Below are positions 41,774-49,885 of a stretch of DNA of 64,000 nt, piece after piece. Where the stretch lies: positions 51,117 to 115,116 of the forward strand of contig CAIUZK010000268.1 of the NCBI GenBank assembly GCA_903903635.1. Reading direction: 5' to 3'. A model generated the notes under the pieces. The model was not told the origin of the DNA. It saw only the letters and a list, made by a program, of their open reading frames with translations, and ran no database searches. The stretch comes from an uncultured Bacteroidota bacterium. GTDB taxonomy: Bacteria; Bacteroidota; Bacteroidia; Chitinophagales; Chitinophagaceae. The stretch's first letter is position 1. Every line of letters starts with the position of its first letter. The translations under genes and the position numbers were made by a program.

Positions 41774-44700
41774 TTATTTTTCAACAACAACATGGTATAC
41801 CCTATGTGATGAACCTGTAGTAACACTAAGAAGGTAAACCCCATTTGCCAGACTATTGTCAAGAACTACAGTCTGGTTAACCTTGCCATTTACCACCCGT
41901 ACAACCTGGTTGTACACCGACCTTCCGAGCATATCGGTGATTTCCATCTTCATACTGTTTTCCGAAATATCAGCAAGCGTACCCTCAATAATAAATGAAC
42001 CATTGTTCGGATTAGGCTTTATAGTGTATTTGTCGCCATAAATATCCTCTGTCTGCACCGAAACCGGGATAACCTTTACAGTTATGCCGCCACTAATTGC
42101 AGTTGGAGGCGTAGCACATGGTAAACTGCTGGTAACCTCACAACTGATAATTTGCCCTGCGGCAAGTGTAGCGGTAATATACATTGCATTGGTAGCGCCC
42201 GGTATAGCCACACCGTTCAACAACCATTGGAAGGCAGGCGCACCACCGCCATTGGGAGCAACGGCAATAAATGTATCCACGCTTCCCTCAACTATACCCG
42301 ACTGGGTAACTGTTACAGAAATGGTGTTGGTAACCGGGGTGTGCGGATGAAGTACTATTATAGGGCTCACTGCAGTATCAACCAGTAAACAGGGGTAATT
42401 ACTGAAAAGCGTCACCTTAAGCCTGTCTCCATTGTGAGGTATATAAATGTAAGATGGCCCTGTGGCAATATTGGTATCGTTCCTGGTCCACCTGTAAAGC
42501 GGTAAAGTGCCGCCATAAACCGGTATTCCTGTAAATGTTACCGGACTTCCGGCACACATTACAGCAGGACTACTAACTATTGATACAGATGGCGTTCTGA
42601 GCGGACTGATAATCATTGTATCACTTGCAGAAGCAGTAAGCGGAAATGCGCACGCCGCATTGCTGGTCATGATGCATTTCAGGATATCGCCGGCAACCGG
42701 GGTATAACCGAATACACTGCCTGCGCCAGCCGCAGCTCCGTTTACCAACCACTGATAAGCAGGAGTCGAACCACCGTTGGTTGGTATGGCAGTAAATGTA
42801 GATGGCGAAGTGGTAATACAATATACCGGCCCTACTGTTGCAGATATTGCTACAGCAGGAGGGGTGATGGGTAACGGATTTACCGACACGGTAACAGGCG
42901 AAGTGGTTGCATTACATCCGCCCGAAAGGGTAACAACTACAGTATAATTGCCGCTTGAATTGGCGCTATATGCTGAGCCGGTAGCGCCCGATATAATAAT
43001 ACCATTCTTCTTCCATTGGTAGGTAATCCCTGTTCCGGCAGGCCCGTTGAGCAATACAAAACCACCGGTGCAGAATGTAGTTGGTCCGGCCGGAGTAATA
43101 GCAGCAGTAAGAACCGAAAATACATTGAATACTGCTGTAGCCGCCGTAGTACACCCTGCAATATTTGTTACACTATAGCTCACAGTATCCAAACCCGGAA
43201 CAATAGCTGTTACCACTCCTGTTGGACTTATAGTAGCAATGGCAGGATTACTGATACTCCATACACCCGACGGAGTTGCATCGCTTAATGCTGATGTTGC
43301 CCCGCTGCAAACTGTAAGTGTGCCGGTAATAGGCGCAACCGCAGGAACCACATTTACCGTAACAGACCTGGTTACTGTTGCAGTACCGCATCCGCTTAAT
43401 ACCTGGTAAGTTATGGTCACCACTCCTGCTGCAATTCCGGTCACTACACCGGCTGCATCTACAGTAGCTGTTCCCGGAGCACTGCTGCTCCATGTTCCGC
43501 TGGGTGTTCCATCTGTCAATGTTATTGTCTGGCCTATACATGCGGCTGCAGGACCTGCTATTGCCGCAGCAGTAGCCGCATTCACGGTAACCTGTGCCGT
43601 AGCGCTGCAACCTGTGCCCAGCGTATACGATATGGTGGCTATTCCGCCGGTACCGATACCTGTTACCAGTCCGGCTCCCGATACGGTGGCCACTGCGATA
43701 TTACTGCTCGACCATGTTCCGGCAGGCGTAGCATCGTTCAATGATGTTGTAGAACCCGCGCATAGTGTCAACACACCTGTAATGGCCGCAGGCACTGCAT
43801 TTACAGTTATCACTGTTATGCCTGATGTAGTGCTGCAACCTGCCGCATTGGTCACCACTACTGCATAATTTCCTGCCAGCGTTGCGGTATAAGCAATATT
43901 TGTTGCTCCCGCAATGGCAGTGCCGCCCAGCAACCATTGATAAGTAAATCCGGCCCCTGCATTGGCATTTAGTATCACATTATTTCCTGCACAGAATGTT
44001 GTAGGTCCTGCCGGTGTAATCAATGCAGGTGGAGTCGATGATATGGTAACCACAGTAACGGCCGATGTGGCATGGCAGCTCTGCGGATTGGTAACGATTA
44101 CTGAATAATTACCCGCCGCCGATGCGGTATAGGTTATATTGGTAGCGCCTGCAATGGCGCTGCCTCCCGATAACCATTGATAAGTATATCCTGCACCTGC
44201 ATTGGCATTAAGCGCCACACTTGAAGATGGGCAGATAGCAGTACTTCCGGACGGAGTAATCGTTGCTGAAGGCGGCAGATTAACAGTTACCGTTTCATAT
44301 GCCGGGCAACCTACAGCAGTGTAGGTGATGGTAGTAACTCCGGAGTTATTACCGGTAACAATACCCGAAGTGGAACCTACACTGGCAATGAACGGAGCCG
44401 TGCTGATCCATAAACCGCCCGCCGGAGTTGATCCCAAAGTTACTGTTGCCCCCAGGCAGAGGTTCACACCACCCAGTGGTGTAATAGGTGTTGGCGCAGG
44501 GTTGATGGTAACGGTTGCTGTGGCAAAACAGGTACCAATAAAATAAGAAATGGTTGTAACTCCACCCGATACACCGGTTACAACACCGGTCACCGGATTA
44601 ACAGAGGCAATGCCGGCATTGGCGCTGCTCCATGATCCGCCGCTCCATACATCGGTCATGGTAATTGTTGTATTCTGACAGAATGTGGCAGTGGCCGGCG

Positions 44701-46198
44701 AAATAGCCATACTGGTATTAATAGGATAAAAAGAGGAAGGATTACCATTGGCTACCACCTCAAGGTTATAGCTGCCCACTGGCAATCCGGCAGGCAATGC
44801 GAAATAAGTAGTATCAGGAGCTGAACCCCTCATTAATCCTGTGCTGTTCCAGTTTTTAGTACGGCAGTATTTTACGGTTGTCCCTGACGAAAGCCTGATA
44901 ATGGGATAATTACTGGCCATCTGCCAGTCATCTCCATATCCAGCCCCTTCACTGATACCATTGAATAAAGTACCCGTAGCCATAAAGGTATCGCAGGCTA
45001 TTCTGTATATATTATTTACATTAGGCTTACCCGCAGCCAGAGGGGCGCTGCCCGGTGTATATTCATAATACTGATTGCTTCCCTGCAATACAAACAATAC
45101 AGTTCCATCGGGCAGATCGAGCATATTGGTAATATAGGCCGAAACGGGTAAGGATGCTCCACCTCCCGGCGCGCCTACTGAGGTAAAAGTATTGGTGGTA
45201 TAATCATATTCAAAAAACGATGTTGGCGAAGGAAAATGATCGGCTGAAGTAGGTAAGGGCGAAGCTGCCAGCAAAATATTACCGTTGGTCATCATGGCCG
45301 ATGCTGCATCCGGCGTGCCTGATGGGCCGGGGATATCGGCAGCGGCAGCCCATGTGCCGGGCGCAGCAGTACCTGATGGGGTATATAATGCATTATGACC
45401 AGAACTGCCAATGAAAAAACCACGGCCATCGGGCAACATAAACGCGGCGCCGGCCTCATCGCCATATGGGTCATATACATTTACAGGCACTGTGCCATCA
45501 TTTATCCAGGTATTGGTAGCCGGCATATATCTTTCAGATGATGTACTGTAATTATCTATGAAAACAATTGTGTTATCTGGCAATTTCAGCCATGCGCCCT
45601 CATTATCAGTGCGCAAACAATCGGGGCCGGCACTATAGGTGTTGGTTGCAGGATCCCATATTTTGTTATGCCGGGTGCCGCTACCTACTGCAGCCTGCAA
45701 TACCCTGCCATCAGGCAATATCTCCGAATTGGCATCAGAGACAAAATAACCCGTAACTGGCGCGGCTGTCCATGTATTGGCCAATGGGTCGAAAACTTCT
45801 CCTTTTGTACCACCTGATCCATATTCGCCGCCGCATACGTATACCCTTCCGTCTCTGAGCACCTGAGAAGAAAAATACAATCTGTCATCTAACATAGATG
45901 CTACTGTAGACCAGGTGCCGTTAATATAACTTCCATGAATGTCGGGGGTAAGCCTGTCCCACAAAAAACCATTCCCACCGCCGGCATCAGTTTTTGCAAG
46001 CACGGTACCATCAGAGAGCAGCAACATAACGCCACCACTGGTATGAGGCGCCGAACTGACAACAGACATCCATGTGCCTTGCGCAATTCCCTGGTAACCA
46101 ACAAACAAAAAGCTGAGCGCCATATAAAACACCCTGGCAATTTTTTGAATTTTGGCATAATAAGGTATTAGCCCTGTGCATGGTATCAGTAATTTCAT
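41774..46198 (-). CDS. T9SS-secreted kelch-type beta-propeller protein with Ig-like array
   Basis: A 1474-residue secreted protein. The signal segment ends GIAQ (about 40); if M26 (46123) is the true start, the signal peptide has normal length. Residues about 45-430 are a kelch/galactose-oxidase-like propeller with repeated DGRVYVCGGEYGSGGTKGEV, LPDGRVLQAAVGSG, RYMPATNTWINDG and LPDGRGFFIGSSGHNALY units. A short beta domain follows (to about 500), then eleven Ig-like or Big2-like modules and a type A T9SS sorting domain (IKPNPNNGSFIIEG, ITDMLGRSVYNQ, NGVYLLSVTTGSS, VVEK end). Probably a carbohydrate-binding or adhesive surface protein; no copper-oxidase site is claimed. Confidence 0.88.
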   Translation of the reverse strand: MKLLIPCTGLIPYYAKIQKIARVFYMALSFLFVGYQGIAQGTWMSVVSSAPHTSGGVMLLLSDGTVLAKTDAGGGNGFLWDRLTPDIHGSYINGTWSTVASMLDDRLYFSSQVLRDGRVYVCGGEYGSGGTKGEVFDPLANTWTAAPVTGYFVSDANSEILPDGRVLQAAVGSGTRHNKIWDPATNTYSAGPDCLRTDNEGAWLKLPDNTIVFIDNYSTSSERYMPATNTWINDGTVPVNVYDPYGDEAGAAFMLPDGRGFFIGSSGHNALYTPSGTAAPGTWAAAADIPGPSGTPDAASAMMTNGNILLAASPLPTSADHFPSPTSFFEYDYTTNTFTSVGAPGGGASLPVSAYITNMLDLPDGTVLFVLQGSNQYYEYTPGSAPLAAGKPNVNNIYRIACDTFMATGTLFNGISEGAGYGDDWQMASNYPIIRLSSGTTVKYCRTKNWNSTGLMRGSAPDTTYFALPAGLPVGSYNLEVVANGNPSSFYPINTSMAISPATATFCQNTTITMTDVWSGGSWSSANAGIASVNPVTGVVTGVSGGVTTISYFIGTCFATATVTINPAPTPITPLGGVNLCLGATVTLGSTPAGGLWISTAPFIASVGSTSGIVTGNNSGVTTITYTAVGCPAYETVTVNLPPSATITPSGSTAICPSSSVALNANAGAGYTYQWLSGGSAIAGATNITYTASAAGNYSVIVTNPQSCHATSAVTVVTISSTPPALITPAGPTTFCAGNNVILNANAGAGFTYQWLLGGTAIAGATNIAYTATLAGNYAVVVTNAAGCSTTSGITVITVNAVPAAITGVLTLCAGSTTSLNDATPAGTWSSSNIAVATVSGAGLVTGIGTGGIATISYTLGTGCSATAQVTVNAATAAAIAGPAAACIGQTITLTDGTPSGTWSSSAPGTATVDAAGVVTGIAAGVVTITYQVLSGCGTATVTRSVTVNVVPAVAPITGTLTVCSGATSALSDATPSGVWSISNPAIATISPTGVVTAIVPGLDTVSYSVTNIAGCTTAATAVFNVFSVLTAAITPAGPTTFCTGGFVLLNGPAGTGITYQWKKNGIIISGATGSAYSANSSGNYTVVVTLSGGCNATTSPVTVSVNPLPITPPAVAISATVGPVYCITTSPSTFTAIPTNGGSTPAYQWLVNGAAAGAGSVFGYTPVAGDILKCIMTSNAACAFPLTASASDTMIISPLRTPSVSIVSSPAVMCAGSPVTFTGIPVYGGTLPLYRWTRNDTNIATGPSYIYIPHNGDRLKVTLFSNYPCLLVDTAVSPIIVLHPHTPVTNTISVTVTQSGIVEGSVDTFIAVAPNGGGAPAFQWLLNGVAIPGATNAMYITATLAAGQIISCEVTSSLPCATPPTAISGGITVKVIPVSVQTEDIYGDKYTIKPNPNNGSFIIEGTLADISENSMKMEITDMLGRSVYNQVVRVVNGKVNQTVVLDNSLANGVYLLSVTTGSSHRVYHVVVEK

Positions 46199-46699
46199 GA
46201 TTTTGTAATTTATCCAAAGCTAATTGAAAACTGTAAAATAGCAAAAAACACTTATTGGTATCCCGTCAAACTACGTCATTATCTGCCATCAACTAAAGTA
46301 TCGTCAGTTCGATGAATAAAGATAGTTCCTGCCCTGCACCGCTTTCCGCGCTGACCGCTGGAACGGTGCTGAATGCCCGGAATGGAGTCCAAAGATTTCC
46401 CCGGTTGACTGAAAAAAATACGGTATCCGACTCATTTTCTGCTTAAATCAATTCATCGAACTCACGTTATTTATGCAGTCATTACCTCAGAGGGGTAAAA
46501 TGTTTGTAGTATCATCATACCACCACCGCACGCACCCCAGAGGGGTGCAACAATTCGTGCAAATGGAAAATTTCTATCATTTTGCAAACTACTGATAGCC
46601 CTATATTTAGAACACATCTCTGGCAGCCTCGACGAACTAAGTTGCTGGGTTCTTGATTATAGCCAAATAGCATTTTTGATAGCGGTTCATTATGAAAGT
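46199..46699. repeat. Spacer with REP-like palindromes
   Basis: About 500 bases without a gene. TTACCTCAGAGGGGTAA (46482-46498) is an imperfect palindrome and GCACCCCAGAGGGGTGC (46532-46548) a perfect one with 7-base arms; both share CAGAGGGGT and resemble a dispersed Bacteroidota intergenic repeat that I recall. The rest is unremarkable. Confidence 0.6.
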
Positions 46700-47602
46700 T
46701 TACTTTACCATATTGGTCGCTGGTTTCTCAAGCAGCTTAAAGAATTGATCGAGCTGAGGCAGAATCACAATCCTGGTGCGCCTGTTAGACGCCTTGCCAT
46801 CGTCTGTTGTATTTGTGGCTACCGGCACATATTCTCCGCGGCCGGCAGCAGTCATCCTGGCGGGAGGAATGGCATATTCATTCTGCAGTATGCGGATAAC
46901 TGAAGTAGAACGTTTTACACTCAGGTCCCAGTTATCCAGCAACGCCCCATCACGGTAGGCAACATTATCGGTATGGCCTTCCACCATAAATTCAATTTCG
47001 GGATGCGCCAGTAATACCTTGGCTACCTTACCCAGTACTTCCTTTGCCCGGTCGGTTACCTCATACTTACCTGATTTAAACAACATCTTGTCGGAGATAT
47101 CAATGTACACCACACCCTTGTCAATCTTAATGTTGATATCCTTATCGTCAAGATCGCCTACCGCGCCCTTCAGGTTCATCACCAGGGCCATGGTCATAGA
47201 GTCTTTGCGGGCCATAGCAGCCTGCAGGTCTTTGATGTAGGCATCCTTGGCGCCCATGGTCTCCAGAAATCTGTTGATGCTTTCAGCCTGTGTACCCGAT
47301 AGAACTGAAAGATCTTTTAAATGGTTGAGCACCTGTTCATTGCTGGACTTCTGGTCCTGAAGCTGAATAACCAGTTGCTGGCTGCGCTCCCTGAGCTGCA
47401 TAATAGTTGCCGCCAGCATAGCACAGGTGTCCCTGCTGTCCGAGAGTTGTTCTTTCAATGTACGGTTATGGGTTTCCAGCTTTACTATTTTCGCATTGGC
47501 GCACTTTAGCTTTTTACCAACGGCATAGCTGTCTGCCGGACAGGAAATAGCAAACACTACCAACACTGAAATAACGATCGACCAAAATTGCCTGAGTTTC
47601 AT
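46700..47602 (-). CDS. OmpA/MotB-domain envelope protein with coiled coil
   Basis: A 300-residue exported protein. After a signal peptide (to about SYA, 27) comes a long coiled coil (about 38-130, KIVKLETHNRTLKEQLSDSR), then an OmpA-like peptidoglycan-binding domain (about 160-285): FKSGKYEVTDRAKEVLGKVA, MVEGHTDNVAYRDGALLDNW, LSVKRSTSVIRILQ and AAGRGEYVPVATN, ending NRRTRIVILPQLD. GHTDN and the NRR block contact diaminopimelate. It probably links the outer membrane to peptidoglycan. A single gene; the small membrane-protein gene lies 64 bases upstream on the same strand. Confidence 0.92.
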   Translation of the reverse strand: MKLRQFWSIVISVLVVFAISCPADSYAVGKKLKCANAKIVKLETHNRTLKEQLSDSRDTCAMLAATIMQLRERSQQLVIQLQDQKSSNEQVLNHLKDLSVLSGTQAESINRFLETMGAKDAYIKDLQAAMARKDSMTMALVMNLKGAVGDLDDKDINIKIDKGVVYIDISDKMLFKSGKYEVTDRAKEVLGKVAKVLLAHPEIEFMVEGHTDNVAYRDGALLDNWDLSVKRSTSVIRILQNEYAIPPARMTAAGRGEYVPVATNTTDDGKASNRRTRIVILPQLDQFFKLLEKPATNMVK

Positions 47603-47665
47603 AAAATCCGGTTTTATATCCCCGGCAAAATTACCAATAGCCGCCCCCTGCCCTATTGATGATAC

Positions 47666-48001
47666 TCAGTGGGATGGGTGATAGTGGTAAGCCGGATCAA
47701 TACCCGGTGAATAACTGAAAAACACTCCACTCTCGAACGATACCTTCTGGAAATAGCCTTCTTTATCGCAAAGAATAGAGATGTGGTAGCTGAACTTATC
47801 CCATTGCAGCAACTGCACACCATCGCGGCTATCGGCTATCGCATCAGGCGCGCCTACTCTGGCTATTATCTGGTCCTTTTTTAGTCCCTTCATATTACCC
47901 AGTTTCCTGAATTTATTTTTCAGCTCCCTACCTTCATACCTCATAACCCAAAACAGAAATATAGCCGAAGGAAAAAGGTAAGACAAAATAGTAATGGTCA
48001 T
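47666..48001 (-). CDS. Small membrane protein with a BamE/SmpA-like soluble part
   Basis: A 111-residue protein with one N-terminal membrane segment (about 2-20) and a soluble domain whose sequence KKDQIIARVGAPDAIADSRDGVQLLQWDK follows the helix-then-strand pattern of BamE/SmpA-type small domains (pattern only, not a proven homology). It ends in a His/Tyr-rich tail (GIDPAYHYHPSH). The topology suggests a periplasmic domain tethered to the inner membrane. The function is unknown. Confidence 0.6.
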   Translation of the reverse strand: MTITILSYLFPSAIFLFWVMRYEGRELKNKFRKLGNMKGLKKDQIIARVGAPDAIADSRDGVQLLQWDKFSYHISILCDKEGYFQKVSFESGVFFSYSPGIDPAYHYHPSH

Positions 48002-48540
48002 AAAAAATCATTTTTGATGAAGCAATCTTTAACCGGATCAATAAAAAGATGGCAGCGATCACTATCCATAATAGCGATAACCGCTTAATTATGAACCGCT
48101 AACGTAAGTAGCTAATCAAAACTATTTTATGATATTGGTCAGGGAAGGAGGTGGAACTGAATATTAAAATAATGTCAGTTCGGAGTATTAGTTCAGGTGG
48201 TAAAAGTCCCATCAATATCCCTTTTTACACCAATCTCTAACTTAAGGAAGTCCGCAGGGCTTCAATGTTTGTAGCCGCCAGTGAAACCGGCGGCACACAG
48301 AAGTAAAGACTGCCGAGTAGTGGGTCGAATGTACCTGGGAGATAGCGGGGTTGCTTAAGTTAATGACATTGCACAATAAACCGAAAAATGGCAGCAGAGA
48401 TTGAATCCTTAAACCCGATCCCATCATTACCACCTGTTTCCCGCCGTTTTCGTAAACGTCACCTTGTTTCAGAATTAATAGCATATACCAAAAGTAAAAA
48501 AGATTCGGATATAGACATTCGGCATATTTGCTAATCGATT
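48002..48540. other. Gene-poor spacer, unexplained
   Basis: The bases up to 48540 contain no credible gene. A minus-strand frame (48242-48568) exists, but it starts inside the amidohydrolase relic and has no recognisable domain. GCCGCC (48272-48277) pairs with GGCGGC (48287-48292), forming a short hairpin. The lack of any normal gene makes this likely to be decayed or repeat-derived DNA. Confidence 0.45.
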
Positions 48541-48621
48541 TTAAAACACTTTCTTCCCCCCAACGCATGTACCTATTACCATTGCACTTAATCGGTAAGT
48601 ATCTGCAATCAGCATCAAAAC
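48541..48621 (-). pseudogene. Relic of the C-terminus of a second amidohydrolase
   Basis: On the minus strand 26 codons before a TAA read LMLIADTYRLSAMVIGTC followed by VGGKKVF. The intact amidohydrolase at 49886-51514 ends LMQVADTALLGAKVMGTW followed by VGGKKVY: 16 of 25 residues are identical and both end at the same point. No further homology is seen upstream in any frame, so this is a fragment of a lost paralogue. Confidence 0.75.
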
Positions 48622-48707
48622 TTACCTACATCGAAAACATTCCATCAGGATTACTTTTGCCACTACCTGAGGATTTTTGTAAATTTCCATTTTAAATTTA
48701 GAAAACT

Positions 48708-48947
48708 ATGACTGCGGCTGCCATAAGACAAAAAATGTATGAGTACATAAGATTTGCTAACGAAAAGAAAGTAAAGGCTATGTATACTATTGTTGCCGAA
48801 GAAGCAAACGAAATATCTGATTGGTGGGAAGACCAAAAACTGCTTGATAAAATAGTCAAAGCAGATGCCGACATGGAAAGCGGCAAGGACAAGGGTAAAT
48901 CATGGCAGGATGCCAAAAGGGAATTGTTGGCAAGAGGTAAAAAATAA
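48708..48947 (+). CDS. Small antitoxin-like protein without adjacent toxin
   Basis: A 79-residue helical acidic/basic protein (MTAAAIRQKMYEYIRFANEK start; EISDWWEDQKLLDKIVKADADMESG; ending WQDAKRELLARGKK). The pattern resembles small addiction-module antitoxins of Bacteroidota that normally precede a RelE/ParE toxin. Here no toxin frame follows: 48948-49028 is non-coding and the next gene encodes a lipoprotein. It is therefore an orphan, or a regulator of another locus. ATG at 48708 after an A/T-rich leader. Confidence 0.65.
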   Translation: MTAAAIRQKMYEYIRFANEKKVKAMYTIVAEEANEISDWWEDQKLLDKIVKADADMESGKDKGKSWQDAKRELLARGKK

Positions 48948-49028
48948 CATAGATGCTTGTTGTACGGGAAATAATAGTTATGCTGATTATGGAATACTCT
49001 TACTTTTGAATCTTACTATAAAGCTAAA

Positions 49029-49820
49029 ATGCCAAAATGTCTTCAGATAGCATATATTTCCTTCCTGTTCTTTGCATTTATTGGTTGTAAACAAAAGGAC
49101 GAAACGGAAAATGCATTATCAATATTGGTGAAGAAATACCCTGAATTTCAAACTTGGAAAGGTAAACAAACTGACTACTATAAACTTATACGAAGTGTAA
49201 CAATTGGTGAGAAAGGAATTGAACTTCAATTGCGTTCAGCTCCCGATACAATAACTGACCCTCAAAGCATTATTTTAGTAATTAACCCAAATAGAAAAGC
49301 TTATGCAATTCCTTTCTTTTCAAACACATACTACGGCTATTGGAATTTTGAATTCGACAATATTACTTCTTCTAAAAAAAGTGTTGCTGGAACATTTCAA
49401 AATGAGCTGAATAACTGCTTCGAAGCACTAAGTATAAACGATACTCTAGGAACAGCCGAAATAGTATTCAATGAGTTATTCCTGTCACTATTGCAGTGTG
49501 AAATCCTCAGAGAAGAAGATAGCATTAGATTTCAACGCGTACTTCTTTCATACAACAATAACCTACCAGAGGAAAACACCGATAGTTGTTCCATGAGGTT
49601 GAAAAAAAATTGGGGTTCCATCGTCAACAACTTTCATCCCAAAAAAGAGTTCATGTTCATTGCTATGAATAATGCTTTTTGGGACAAAAGTAATGGTAGG
49701 ATTTATCAATTTGTGATTAAAAATTTCGATTTGGCATTCTATAATAAACCACATCAAAAGCCACAATTCGATATTAAGAACTACAGACAAGACTGCATTC
49801 AATACCATATGAAATTGTAA
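49029..49820 (+). CDS. A/T-rich exported lipoprotein of unknown function
   Basis: A 263-residue protein with signal MPKCLQIAYISFLFFAFIGC (C20) and mature sequence starting KQKDET. It has a mixed alpha/beta appearance with no recognised domain (VKKYPEFQTWKGKQTDYYKL, GYWNFEFDNITSSKKSVAGT). Base composition is clearly more A/T-rich than the flanking housekeeping genes, and the neighbours are an orphan antitoxin-like gene and an amidohydrolase relic, so the stretch 48.0-49.8 kb may be horizontally acquired. The function is unknown. Confidence 0.65.
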   Translation: MPKCLQIAYISFLFFAFIGCKQKDETENALSILVKKYPEFQTWKGKQTDYYKLIRSVTIGEKGIELQLRSAPDTITDPQSIILVINPNRKAYAIPFFSNTYYGYWNFEFDNITSSKKSVAGTFQNELNNCFEALSINDTLGTAEIVFNELFLSLLQCEILREEDSIRFQRVLLSYNNNLPEENTDSCSMRLKKNWGSIVNNFHPKKEFMFIAMNNAFWDKSNGRIYQFVIKNFDLAFYNKPHQKPQFDIKNYRQDCIQYHMKL

Positions 49821-49885
49821 TAAACATTTGACAAACGACAATGATCCAGATTGTTCCTAATCTTAGCAAAAAGGCTTTGTTGTGG

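Noticed and set aside
32607..46198. Repeats of about 200-230 bases taken as a CRISPR-like or satellite array
   Set aside because: They are protein-coding Ig-like modules in one frame, diverged at the DNA level, without spacers.
48242..48568. 108-codon minus-strand ORF
   Set aside because: Its start lies inside the amidohydrolase relic in another frame, it has no recognisable domain, and no promoter box precedes it.
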